A stretch of 31,828 nucleotides of DNA. It comes from an uncultured Eubacteriales bacterium. GTDB lineage: Bacteria; Bacillota; Clostridia; Oscillospirales; Acutalibacteraceae. A model generated the notes under the pieces. That model had not been told where the DNA came from. It saw only the letters and a list, made by a program, of their open reading frames with translations, and ran no database searches. Position numbers and translations under genes: made by a program. The stretch lies in contig CAKUBN010000023.1 in assembly GCA_934643185.1 (NCBI GenBank), positions 1-31,828 on the forward strand. Direction: 5' to 3'. Positions 23,985 to 31,502 of this stretch are shown here, one piece after another; the first letter of the stretch is position 1; every line of letters starts with the position of its first letter.

Positions 23985-24659
23985 ATGATCTATCTTGTGG
24001 AGGACGACGACAGCATCCGCGAGCTTGTACTCTATACACTGCACACCACCGGTTTTGAAGCCGAGGGCTTTCGGAATGCGGCCGTTTTCTGGCAGGCGCT
24101 TGAAAAAGAGCTGCCGCAGCTCGTGCTGCTCGACATTATGCTGCCGGATGAAGACGGTCTGCATATTTTGAAGCGTCTGCGCGCGGGTGCGGAAACGGCC
24201 GACCTGCCCGTGATGATGCTGACGGCGAAAAGCAGCGAATATGACCGTGTGGTTGGGCTGGACAGCGGCGCGGACGATTACATGCCGAAGCCGTTCGGCA
24301 TGATGGAGCTTGTCTCCCGTGTGCGTGCGCTGCTGCGCAGGGCCGCGAAGCCCGCAGCGGAGGATAAGCTTTTTACGGCGGGCTCGCTTGCGGTGGATGT
24401 GAAGCGCCGCGCCGTTACGGTTGATGGTGAACCCGTGATCCTCACGTACAAAGAATTTGAACTGCTGTGCTATCTGCTAGAAAACCGCGGTGTGGTGCTT
24501 TCGCGCGATCAGATTCTCACGAAGATCTGGGATTACAATTACAGCGGCGAGACCCGCACGGTAGACGTGCATATCCGCACGCTGCGGCAAAAGCTCGGCG
24601 ATGCCGGTGCGCTTATTGAGACCGTGCGCGGCGTGGGCTACCGGCTGGCACAGGATTAA
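23985..24659 (+). CDS. phoB: OmpR-family response regulator, PhoB/PhoP type
   Basis: A 224-residue regulator. The receiver domain (1-115) has the acidic pocket E6-D7-D8, phospho-acceptor D50 (LVLLDIMLPDEDG), T80 and K102 (MPKPF). The winged-helix DNA-binding domain (about 125-222) has LTYKEFELLCYLLENRG and TVDVHIRTLRQKLG. Its place after phoU and before a PhoR-type kinase makes it the phosphate-starvation regulator; candidate target repeats lie upstream of pstS. AAAGGA precedes the ATG and the kinase gene starts 15 bases after its stop. The symbol could equally be phoP in Bacillus usage. Confidence 0.93.
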   Translation: MIYLVEDDDSIRELVLYTLHTTGFEAEGFRNAAVFWQALEKELPQLVLLDIMLPDEDGLHILKRLRAGAETADLPVMMLTAKSSEYDRVVGLDSGADDYMPKPFGMMELVSRVRALLRRAAKPAAEDKLFTAGSLAVDVKRRAVTVDGEPVILTYKEFELLCYLLENRGVVLSRDQILTKIWDYNYSGETRTVDVHIRTLRQKLGDAGALIETVRGVGYRLAQD

Positions 24660-24674
24660 AGAGGAGAAAGACGC

Positions 24675-26351
24675 ATGAAGAAAAAGATCATTTTCAGCAT
24701 GTCGTGCATTGCGCTGCTTTCCATTTTACTTTCTATGGTGCTTTCCGGCGTCGTTTCGTACTACGATTCGCTGGAAATCGTGAAAAAGGCGACCATAGCG
24801 GAAAGCCGCTACATTCAAAACGGCATCGCCCTTGGCGGGGACGATTACCTTTCCGACGTCCGCTCCGCCGGGTATGATACAGCCGCCGCGCAGTCTGTGC
24901 GCGTGACTGTCATCGATACGGACGGCACGGTGCGATTTGACAGTGTTGCAGATGCCGCAAACATGGAAAACCACAACGACCGCCCGGAGGTCATTGCTGC
25001 AAGAGAAAACGGTGCGGGGGAATCCGTGCGTGAATCCGATACGCTGAATGTGCAGTCGTATAACTACGCTGTGATGCTCTCGGACGGACGCGTGCTGCGC
25101 CTTTCGGTCGGTATGAAGACGGTGTTCGGCTCCATTGAGCGCATGGTGCCGTGGATGCTGCTGTGCTCCGTCATTATTTTGGTGCTGGCCATTTTGCTTT
25201 CCACGTACCGCACAAAGCAGATTGTGGCGCCGGTCAACGCCATTGACCTTGACCATCCGATGGAAAACGACGTGTACGGCGAGCTTTCGCCGCTGCTTTT
25301 GCGCTTGCAGCGCCAGAACGAGACCATCAAGGAGAAAATGGAAGAGCTGCACCGCAAGCAGACAGAGTTTACCGCCATCACCGAAAACATGCGCGAGGGC
25401 TTTATTGTGGTGGATGCAAAGGGCGATGTGCTTTCGTACAACACGAGCGCTGTGCGCCTTTTGGACGTGCACCCGGAGGACGATCGCCCACAGAGCGTGC
25501 TGGCGTTTAACCGCAGCCCCGATTTCCGTGATGCAGTGGATTCCGCGCTGACGGGTACGGCGAGCGAGCGCATCACAAAGCTGGCGGGGCGCAGTTACAG
25601 CCTCATCGCGAACCCCGTTACGAACGATAACGGCGTGCAGGGCGCGGTGATCGTGCTGCTGGACGTTACCGAAAAGGAAGAGAACGAGCGCCTGCGCCGC
25701 GAGTTCACCGCGAACGTTTCGCATGAGCTCAAAACGCCGCTGACTTCTATTTCGGGCTATGCGGAGATTATGAAGGACGGGCTCGTCAAGAGTGCTGATG
25801 TGCCGCGCTTTGCGAACAACATTTATACCGAAGCACAGCGGCTTATCACGCTTGTTGAGGATATTTTGAAGCTTTCAAAGCTTGACGAAAATGCGGTAGA
25901 GCTTGGCCGCGCCGATACAGACCTTTACGCCATTGCGCAGGAGGTGGCCTGCCGTCTGAAAATCCCGGCGCAGCAGAACAGTATTGTCATCTCGGTGCAG
26001 GGCAGCTCGGCGTTCGTCACCGGCGTGCCGTACATTTTAGACGAGATGCTGTATAACCTTGCGGATAACGCTGTAAAGTACAACCGTCCCGGCGGCCGCG
26101 TGGTGATCTCCACCGGCACGGAAGGCGGCCACGCATATATGCAGGTCAGCGATACGGGCATTGGCATTCCGGCGGCCGACCGCGAGCGCGTGTTCGAGCG
26201 CTTCTACCGTGTGGATAAGAGCCGCTCCAAGCAGATTGGCGGCACGGGACTTGGGCTTTCCATTGTAAAGCACGGCGCCATGTTCCACCATGCGCGCGTG
26301 TCGCTTGAAAGCGAGCCGAACAAGGGCACCACGGTGCGCGTCACTTTCTAA
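24675..26351 (+). CDS. phoR: PhoR-type sensor histidine kinase
   Basis: A 558-residue kinase: N-terminal transmembrane segment (about 5-28), an extracytoplasmic domain of about 125 residues, a second transmembrane segment (about 157-177), a linker coiled coil (about 205-232), a PAS-like domain (about 232-335), a HisKA domain with H350 in NVSHELKTPLTSISG, and an HATPase domain with NLADNAVKYN, DTGIGIPAADRERVFERFYRV and GGTGLGLSIVKH. It would phosphorylate the upstream response regulator under phosphate limitation, with input from PhoU and the Pst transporter. The large outside domain is more like Bacillus PhoR than E. coli PhoR. GAGGAG precedes the ATG. A terminator follows at 26363-26405. Confidence 0.94.
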   Translation: MKKKIIFSMSCIALLSILLSMVLSGVVSYYDSLEIVKKATIAESRYIQNGIALGGDDYLSDVRSAGYDTAAAQSVRVTVIDTDGTVRFDSVADAANMENHNDRPEVIAARENGAGESVRESDTLNVQSYNYAVMLSDGRVLRLSVGMKTVFGSIERMVPWMLLCSVIILVLAILLSTYRTKQIVAPVNAIDLDHPMENDVYGELSPLLLRLQRQNETIKEKMEELHRKQTEFTAITENMREGFIVVDAKGDVLSYNTSAVRLLDVHPEDDRPQSVLAFNRSPDFRDAVDSALTGTASERITKLAGRSYSLIANPVTNDNGVQGAVIVLLDVTEKEENERLRREFTANVSHELKTPLTSISGYAEIMKDGLVKSADVPRFANNIYTEAQRLITLVEDILKLSKLDENAVELGRADTDLYAIAQEVACRLKIPAQQNSIVISVQGSSAFVTGVPYILDEMLYNLADNAVKYNRPGGRVVISTGTEGGHAYMQVSDTGIGIPAADRERVFERFYRVDKSRSKQIGGTGLGLSIVKHGAMFHHARVSLESEPNKGTTVRVTF

Positions 26352-26362
26352 AAATAACGATT

Positions 26363-26405
26363 AAATGCGGTACGGAAGCGAGCTTTCTGCGCCGCATTTT
26401 TATTT
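26363..26405 (+). terminator. Intrinsic terminator of the pst-pho operon
   Basis: AAATGCGG (26363-26370) pairs with CCGCATTT (26392-26399) around a 21-base loop and is followed by a T-rich run. The run leads straight into the next -35 box. Confidence 0.75.
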
Positions 26406-26433
26406 TTGACATTTTGCGCGGTTGTGCTATAAT
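26406..26433 (+). promoter_or_regulatory. Consensus promoter of the fucosidase gene
   Basis: TTGACA (26406-26411), a 16-base spacer and TATAAT (26428-26433), with TGC before the -10 box. Both hexamers match the sigma-A consensus fully. Confidence 0.85.
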
Positions 26434-26471
26434 ACGAGCAGAGCAGCAAAACCGGAATTCGGGAGGACGGT

Positions 26472-27869
26472 ATGGTTGAATTTTTGAAAGAGGCGGCACG
26501 TGTGGTGCCGTCTAAACGACAGCTTGATTGGTTTGAGATGGAACGCTATGCGTTTGTGCATTACGGTGTGAACACCTACACGGACCGCGAATGGGGCGAG
26601 GGCACAGAGGACGAGAAGATTTTTAACCCCACCGCGCTCGATTGCGACCAGTGGGTGGAAGCGGTAAAGTCTGCGGGCCTCAAGGGACTCATCCTCACGG
26701 CGAAGCACCACGACGGTTTCTGCCTGTGGCCGAGCAAATACACGGAGCACAGCGTGAAAAACAGCCCTTATAAGGGGGACGTCGTGCGTGAAGCCGCAGA
26801 AGCCTGCAAGCGCGGCGGCATCAAGTTCGGTTTTTATCTTTCTCCGTGGGACCGCAACTCAAAATATTACGGCACGCCGGAATATAACGATTACTTCTGC
26901 AATCAGCTGACGGAACTTTTGACCGGCTACGGCGATATTTTCTGCGTGTGGTTCGATAACGCCTGCGGCGAGGGCGAAAACGGCAAAAAGCAGGAATATG
27001 ACTTCCCGCGTTACTTTGAGCTCATCCGCAAGTATCAGCCGAACGCCGTTATTTTCAATGATTTCGGCCCGGATACCCGGTGGTGCGGCAACGAGGCCGG
27101 AGAGGCGCGCCATGCCGAATGGGCCGTTGTGCCGAGCGAGCTGTGCTTTTACAGCGAGGTGCAGACCGGCGCGGGTCCGATGGCAGAAGACGGCTCTTTG
27201 AGCTACATGTACAACACGAACCGCGAAATTGGCACCATGCCGAACATCCTCTACTCGAAGGGGCTTGTTTTCGCACCGGCGGAGATCGACATGTCCATTC
27301 GTCCGGGCTGGTTCTGGCACGAAAACGAGGAACCGCATTCGCTTGAGAGACTGTACAATACCTACCTGCGTTCCTGCGGCGCAAACGCCTGCCTGAACCT
27401 TAACGTACCGCCGACGCGCGAGGGCAAGTTCGATGAACGCGACGTGAAGCGCTTGAAGGAGCTCGGCGACCTCATCCGCGAGACGACCGAAAACCGCATT
27501 CCGTGCACGGTGGAGCGCATCGGCGGCACGCCCACGCAGCCCGTGTATGAGCTGAAGACCGAGGGGCCGGTGGAGATCGGCTGCGTTGTGCTGCGCGAGG
27601 ATCTCACGCACGGTCAGCGCGTGGAGGGCTTCCGCATTCTCGGCATCGACGAAGAAAACAAGGCGGATTACGCGTTATTCGAGGGCACGTGCATCGGCAA
27701 TAAGCACATCTGCGAGCTGGAAGATCCGTTCGCCGTGCAGAACCCGCTGACGGGCCACACGAACAAAAAGCTTTCCGGCGTGCGCGTACAGATTACCGCC
27801 GCGCGCGACGAGGTTTTTATGCGCGAAATTTACATCACGAAAGGGAAAAGCGTATGCGAGCAGAAATAA
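26472..27869 (+). CDS. GH29 alpha-L-fucosidase
   Basis: A 465-residue protein with GGGAGGA upstream of its ATG. GH29 motifs are present: FVHYGVNTYTDREWGEG (28-44), LTAKHHDGFCLWPSKYTEHSV with H79-H80, FGFYLSPWDRN (119-129), and the nucleophile motif CVWFDNACGEG with D162. A C-terminal beta-sandwich domain follows (about 345-460). The closest type appears to be the 1,3/1,4-fucosidase subgroup acting on branched fucosylated glycans such as Lewis or milk-type structures, but this is inferred. There is no signal peptide, so it would act on imported oligosaccharides. It has its own strong promoter, and its last codons overlap the start of the barstar-like gene. Confidence 0.92.
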   Translation: MVEFLKEAARVVPSKRQLDWFEMERYAFVHYGVNTYTDREWGEGTEDEKIFNPTALDCDQWVEAVKSAGLKGLILTAKHHDGFCLWPSKYTEHSVKNSPYKGDVVREAAEACKRGGIKFGFYLSPWDRNSKYYGTPEYNDYFCNQLTELLTGYGDIFCVWFDNACGEGENGKKQEYDFPRYFELIRKYQPNAVIFNDFGPDTRWCGNEAGEARHAEWAVVPSELCFYSEVQTGAGPMAEDGSLSYMYNTNREIGTMPNILYSKGLVFAPAEIDMSIRPGWFWHENEEPHSLERLYNTYLRSCGANACLNLNVPPTREGKFDERDVKRLKELGDLIRETTENRIPCTVERIGGTPTQPVYELKTEGPVEIGCVVLREDLTHGQRVEGFRILGIDEENKADYALFEGTCIGNKHICELEDPFAVQNPLTGHTNKKLSGVRVQITAARDEVFMREIYITKGKSVCEQK

Positions 27870-28120
27870 AGCTGACGGACGTGAAAGACGTTCGCGATTT
27901 GCACGAGTATATCAACGCGGAGCTGCGTCTGCGCCGCGTTGCACCGACATTGGAAGCTTTGCAGGCGGCACTCGAAATGCCGAAAACGGAAGCGGAAATT
28001 GAGTTTACGGACTACGGCAAAATTTCCGGTGCACTTTTAGATTATGTAAACAAAATGATTGAGATGATCGTGATTGTCGGAGAGAAGAACCCGAACGTAC
28101 AGGTCATGATCACAATGTGA
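27854..28120 (+). CDS. Barstar-like small protein
   Basis: An 88-residue ORF that starts at ATG 27854 inside the end of the fucosidase gene, in another frame, a 16-base overlap including the fucosidase stop. The sequence resembles the barstar fold: an N-terminal strand, the helix DVRDLHEYINAELRL, then TLEALQAALE where barstars have NLDALWDCL, a strand (AEIEFTDYGKI), the helix LLDYVNKMIEMIVIVGEKNPN and a final strand VQVMITM. Barstars inhibit barnase-type RNases. No RNase or toxin gene is nearby, and the YGxN element before the central helix is replaced by RVAPT, so the partner and role are unknown. It is co-transcribed with the fucosidase and ends before a terminator. Confidence 0.6.
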   Translation: MRAEIKLTDVKDVRDLHEYINAELRLRRVAPTLEALQAALEMPKTEAEIEFTDYGKISGALLDYVNKMIEMIVIVGEKNPNVQVMITM

Positions 28121-28142
28121 AAACAGAATACCGATAAAGCTC

Positions 28143-28202
28143 AGAGCTGTGCGGAAAACGGAAAAATCGCACCCCGTTTTCCTGCATGGCTCTTCTTTTT
28201 TT
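28143..28202 (+). terminator. Intrinsic terminator of the fucosidase operon
   Basis: A nested hairpin: AGAGC (28143-28147) with GCTCT (28189-28193) encloses GGAAAACGG (28153-28161) with CCGTTTTCC (28174-28182), and is followed by a T-run. Confidence 0.82.
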
Positions 28203-28223
28203 GACAAAAAGAGGCACAAATAT

Positions 28224-28255
28224 ATTGATTTTTACTGATTATGATTGAATTTTAC
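28224..28255 (+). promoter_or_regulatory. Direct repeats upstream of the peptide-maturation operon
   Basis: ATTGATTTTTAC (28224-28235) and ATTGAATTTTAC (28244-28255) match at 11 of 12 positions and start 20 bases apart. The right repeat ends 13 bases before the -35 box. This is the layout of response-regulator sites in peptide (bacteriocin-type) promoters. Confidence 0.5.
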
Positions 28256-28268
28256 AAAATATATTTGG

Positions 28269-28296
28269 TTGACAATGCCAAAAATTCTGCTATGAT
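28269..28296 (+). promoter_or_regulatory. Promoter of the peptide-maturation operon
   Basis: TTGACA (28269-28274), a 16-base spacer and TATGAT (28291-28296), with TGC before the -10 box. The leader to the PqqD-like gene is about 32 bases. Confidence 0.8.
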
Positions 28297-28334
28297 TATA
28301 AACGAAGCCACAAAAGAGAAAGGCAGGGAAAAGC

Positions 28335-28709
28335 ATGGAGCGGGCGGAAAAAGCGAAAAGCCCGGAAATGGAAACGGCAGGGCTGCCGCCGAATGACATG
28401 AAAAGATTTTATGTAAACGGCAGGCACCTGCTGCGGGAGATCGCCGGGCTGTACGTGCTGATCCCTGCCGGGGAGACGGACGCGCCACAGAACCGCATCA
28501 CCGCGCTGAACGAAACGGGACGGTTTTTGTGGATGCAGTTTCAGCACCCGTGCACGGTGGCAGAAGCCGCGGCTGCGGCAGAGACGCAGTACACCGGGCA
28601 GCCGGCAGAAATGCTGCGCGGCATAGAAAACTTTGTACGGGCAGGGCTGCGCGCAGGGCTGCTGCGCGAGGCTTCCGCTGCGGAAAAAACGGAAGGAAAG
28701 GCGGTATAA
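28335..28709 (+). CDS. PqqD-like RiPP recognition protein
   Basis: A 124-residue protein starting at ATG 28335. Residues about 22-113 match the PqqD-like winged-helix fold: FYVNGRHLLREIAGLYVLIPAG, then NRITALNETGRFLWMQFQ, the helix VAEAAAAAETQYTG and LRGIENFVRAGLRAGLL. PqqD domains bind the leader of a precursor peptide and present it to the modifying enzyme, usually a radical SAM/SPASM protein. The N-terminal 20 residues and C-terminal 10 are charged and probably flexible. It is the first gene after the operon's promoter, and the precursor starts two bases after its stop TAA... region, with a radical SAM gene next. This order makes the role secure as a class; its peptide partner is inferred from position. 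Confidence 0.88.
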   Translation: MERAEKAKSPEMETAGLPPNDMKRFYVNGRHLLREIAGLYVLIPAGETDAPQNRITALNETGRFLWMQFQHPCTVAEAAAAAETQYTGQPAEMLRGIENFVRAGLRAGLLREASAAEKTEGKAV

Positions 28710-28710
28710 A

Positions 28711-29043
28711 ATGAAAAAAGCATGGAGCGCTCCAATGCTGCAAACGGAGGTGTTTGAGGCAAACGAGTACATCGCCGCGTGCTATACGGGCGTGTGCGAT
28801 ATTTCGGGAGAGGTGTTTTTGGACTCGAACGGCAACGGTGTGTATGACCGCGGCATTGACAGCAGAAAGTACTATAACGAGGCGTGCGGACAGCAGTATT
28901 CCATCACCGGGCAGGATTCCGTGATGCCGGCGAAGAACGCATTCGTCGTAGACTGGTTCGGAAATGCGACACCTGTATGGAACTTTGACGATTACCATGT
29001 CACCACAACGCTGACGCAGAACGAGCGGCCGAACCACTCGTGA
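28711..29043 (+). CDS. Candidate RiPP precursor peptide
   Basis: ATG 28711, preceded by AAGGAAAGG, gives 110 residues; the frame is open further upstream inside the PqqD gene, but without a sensible start. The N-terminus MKKAWSAPMLQTEVFEANEY is the type of leader seen on many short clostridial peptides (Lys-rich start, aromatic-x-x-P, Glu/Asn-Glu near residue 20). Three cysteines occur (C24, C29, C59). Residues 36-50 (FLDSNGNGVYDRG) look like a calcium-binding loop of the EF-hand/SdrD type. The C-terminal part is rich in aromatic, Asp and Thr residues and ends in PNHS, so Ser110 is the last residue. No transmembrane segment or Sec signal is seen. Position between a PqqD-like gene and a radical SAM gene supports precursor status; the modified core is unknown. 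Confidence 0.72.
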   Translation: MKKAWSAPMLQTEVFEANEYIAACYTGVCDISGEVFLDSNGNGVYDRGIDSRKYYNEACGQQYSITGQDSVMPAKNAFVVDWFGNATPVWNFDDYHVTTTLTQNERPNHS

Positions 29044-30170
29044 TGCACCCGGAGAAAGACACAGCGGAAGCGTTTTTACTGCGCCGCGCCGCCAAAGCGG
29101 GCGTGCCCATCACCGGCAGTTTTGAGCTGACCCCACTTTGTAACTTAAACTGCAAAATGTGTTATGTTCGCATGAACAGGACAGAGCAGGAGAAAATCAG
29201 CCGCCTGCAAACGGCGGAGGAATGGACAGCGCTTGCGGAAAAGCTACGCGACGCAGGCACACTGTTTTTGCTGCTCACGGGCGGCGAGCCGCTTTTGTAT
29301 CCCGCATTTCGCGCGGTGTATCTCGCGGTGCGAAAGCTCGGTATGATCGTTACGGTGAACACGAACGGCACACTTTTGAATGAAGACTGGGCGGCATTTT
29401 TTGCAAAAAATCCGCCGCGCCGCGTGAACGTTACGCTGTACGGCGCAAGCGGAGAGACCTACAAATCACTGTGCGGTGACGAGACCGGGTACGCAAAAGC
29501 GATGCGCGGCATTCGTCTTTTGCAGGCGCACGGCGTGCCGGTGAAGGTCGGTGTTAGCGTGGTCAGGCAAAACCGGCATGACCTTGAAACGTTATTTCAA
29601 ATCACAAAAGAACGAAATTTAGAGTTGGAGCCGGACACCTATATGATGTCCACAGAAAGCGGACAGCATGAAGCGCGGCTCTCGCCGGAGGAAGCCGCGG
29701 CCGCAAGCCTTGCAGCAACGAAAATAAAGCTTGGCACAGTCGGTTTTTACGAATATGCGCAACGCACGGTACAGGCGCTGGAAAGCGCTGTTCCGGAAAC
29801 GGAAGCCGGTATGCGCTGCCTTGCGGGGCGGTGTTCGTTTGCCGTCGGCTGGCGCGGCGATTTGCGCCCGTGCGTGATGCTCGGGGCGCTTTCCGTGCCG
29901 ATCGAACACAACGACGTGCAGGCCGCTTGGCGTGCGGCGCGGGAGAAATCTGCGGCGCTTAAACAGAATGAAGCGTGCGTCGTGTGCAAGCTGCGTCCGC
30001 TGTGCCGCGCGTGTCCGGCATCGTCTTTGCGCGAGGGCGGCGCGTTCGGCACGGTGCCGCCTTATGTATGCGCCTACACAAAAGCGCTCTACCGCCTGCT
30101 GTGCGCGGAAAGCACAGCGCCTGAAATTTTGAAGAAAGGAGAGACTGTACCCCATGCACAGGCTCTTTAA
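29043..30170 (+). CDS. Radical SAM/SPASM peptide-modifying enzyme
   Basis: The precursor stop TGA overlaps this start in GTGATG: ATG 29043 is chosen (375 residues), GTG 29040 would add one residue. The radical SAM motif CNLNCKMC (C33, C37, C40) binds the [4Fe-4S] cluster, and LTGGEPLLYP (79-87) is the SAM-binding GGE motif. A SPASM-type Cys pattern follows for auxiliary clusters: C259, C264, C277, then CVVCKLRPLCRAC (C312, C315, C321, C324) and C343. SPASM enzymes with PqqD partners install thioether, ether or carbon-carbon crosslinks, or cleave and epimerise residues in ribosomal peptides. The substrate here is probably the preceding 110-residue peptide. The end overlaps the kinase-like gene by 17 bases, so the genes are translationally coupled. 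Confidence 0.9.
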   Translation: MHPEKDTAEAFLLRRAAKAGVPITGSFELTPLCNLNCKMCYVRMNRTEQEKISRLQTAEEWTALAEKLRDAGTLFLLLTGGEPLLYPAFRAVYLAVRKLGMIVTVNTNGTLLNEDWAAFFAKNPPRRVNVTLYGASGETYKSLCGDETGYAKAMRGIRLLQAHGVPVKVGVSVVRQNRHDLETLFQITKERNLELEPDTYMMSTESGQHEARLSPEEAAAASLAATKIKLGTVGFYEYAQRTVQALESAVPETEAGMRCLAGRCSFAVGWRGDLRPCVMLGALSVPIEHNDVQAAWRAAREKSAALKQNEACVVCKLRPLCRACPASSLREGGAFGTVPPYVCAYTKALYRLLCAESTAPEILKKGETVPHAQAL

Positions 30171-31038
30171 GTTGGGCGGTTTCTGCTTTGCGGCAGATCA
30201 CCCCGATACACTCGTTTTTCCACCGAATTTTCTGCGTTTTGAAACGAAAGACGTGCAGCCTGCGTATTTCTACACGCTGCGCTTTGTAAAGAGCATCCCG
30301 AACCCCGTCGGCGTGTGCACGGCCGTACGGGAAGACCTCATCGTGTATCGCGACGGTGAAAAGGAATCGCGGCTTTTGGGTATACAGGGCATGCTTGGCT
30401 TTTACGCATTGTATCGCGAACTGGACGACACGCACGCCGAGGTGATGATCGCCGAAGACTGCCGCGGCTGCCTTGTGTTTGACCCGGTGTTCGCGTCGCT
30501 GTTCGCGCTCGAGCGCCGCATGCTGCAAAAGGACAGCTTCATTCTGCACAGCGCCTACATACGCCACCGCGGACGGGCTATTTTGTTTTCGGCACCGTCC
30601 GGCACGGGGAAGAGCACGCAGGCCTCGCTCTGGGCGCAATACGCCGGGGCGGAGATCATCAACGGCGACCGCGCTTTATTGCAGAAGGTGCAGGATTGCT
30701 GGATGGCGCGCGGTTGGCCGGTCTGCGGCACGTCGGGCATTTGCCAAAATGCGGATGCGCGGCTGAGCGCCGTCGTTTTGCTGCGGCAGGCGAAAAAGAA
30801 CGCCGTGCGCAGGCTCTCGCGCGGGGAGGCATTTTTGCGGCTTTACGGACAGGTGACGGTGAACCGCTGGGATCAGGCGGAATCTGCGCGTGTGCTCGAT
30901 GCCGTGGAAGCACTGCTGCGCCGCGTACCGGCGTTTTTGCTGGATTGTACCATATCGGAAGAAGCGGTCGACTGCCTGTATGAGGCGCTGTACCCCGCAA
31001 CCGTGGCGGAGACCGTCCGCCTGCGCGCATGCTTATAG
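30154..31038 (+). CDS. HPr kinase-like (PEPCK-fold) protein of the peptide operon
   Basis: A 294-residue protein starting at ATG 30154 within the end of the radical SAM gene, with AAAGGAGAG upstream. The C-terminal half has the HPr-kinase/PEPCK-like nucleotide fold: FILHSAYI (H132), Walker A APSGTGKST (147-155) and INGDRALL (about 169-176). The N-terminal half (1-125) is not like the HprK N-domain of the sugar-control enzyme, so this is not the housekeeping HprK. Relatives occur in lasso-peptide clusters, where they phosphorylate the C-terminal Ser of the precursor. The candidate precursor here also ends in Ser. Its function here is inferred. It overlaps the next gene by 10 bases. Confidence 0.82.
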   Translation: MHRLFKLGGFCFAADHPDTLVFPPNFLRFETKDVQPAYFYTLRFVKSIPNPVGVCTAVREDLIVYRDGEKESRLLGIQGMLGFYALYRELDDTHAEVMIAEDCRGCLVFDPVFASLFALERRMLQKDSFILHSAYIRHRGRAILFSAPSGTGKSTQASLWAQYAGAEIINGDRALLQKVQDCWMARGWPVCGTSGICQNADARLSAVVLLRQAKKNAVRRLSRGEAFLRLYGQVTVNRWDQAESARVLDAVEALLRRVPAFLLDCTISEEAVDCLYEALYPATVAETVRLRACL

Positions 31039-31502
31039 ATGCTGCGGGGCTGCGCGCGTACATCGGCGCGATCCTTTCCGAAACGGAAGCGGGCGGCGTG
31101 ATGGAAATGCCGGTGTTCGGCAGCAGTATGGCGCCGTTTCTCATCCACGGGCGGGACGCCGTGCGGCTTGTAAAATGCACGCACCCGCCAAAGCGCGGGG
31201 AGATCGTGCTGTTTCGGCGGTTAGACGGGCAGTATGTTCTGCACCGCGTTTGGCGCGTGACGAAAAGCGGGTGGTATCTCCTTGGCGACAGCCAGACCGA
31301 CCCCGAGGGCCCCGTGCACGGCGAGCAAATTTGCTGCCTTGTCCTTGCCGTGCGCCGCAAGGGTAAGTGGTACGGACGAAACAGTGCGCTGTGGCGGTTT
31401 TTCAAAACCGTGTGGCTCGTTTTAACACCGGTAAGGCCGCTTTTTATCGCGATGCTTGCGCGCCGCCATGCCCGAAAAGAAAAGGTGCCAAATGGAGCGT
31501 AA
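31029..31502 (+). CDS. S26-family, SipW-like signal peptidase homologue
   Basis: A 157-residue protein starting at ATG 31029, overlapping the kinase-like gene. It has the S26 box GSSMAPFL with candidate nucleophile S33, KRGEIVLFR (55-63), LHRV with H72, and GDSQTDPEGPV with D87. A Ser-His arrangement, rather than Ser-Lys, is typical of SipW/ER-type signal peptidases. The usual N-terminal membrane anchor is missing; the only hydrophobic stretch is near the C-terminus (about 122-145) before a basic tail. It could cut the modified precursor or its leader, or it could be a non-catalytic S24/S26 relative. The ABC gene overlaps its last codons by 11 bases. Confidence 0.8.
   Translation: MLIDAAGLRAYIGAILSETEAGGVMEMPVFGSSMAPFLIHGRDAVRLVKCTHPPKRGEIVLFRRLDGQYVLHRVWRVTKSGWYLLGDSQTDPEGPVHGEQICCLVLAVRRKGKWYGRNSALWRFFKTVWLVLTPVRPLFIAMLARRHARKEKVPNGA

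Noticed and set aside
28711..29043. Sactipeptide or six-cysteine (ranthipeptide) precursor
   Set aside because: Only three widely spaced cysteines occur, and the 110-residue length and calcium-loop-like motif do not fit those classes.
30154..31038. Housekeeping HPr kinase/phosphorylase
   Set aside because: The N-terminal domain of HprK is missing and the gene lies in a peptide operon; only the PEPCK-like nucleotide domain is shared.
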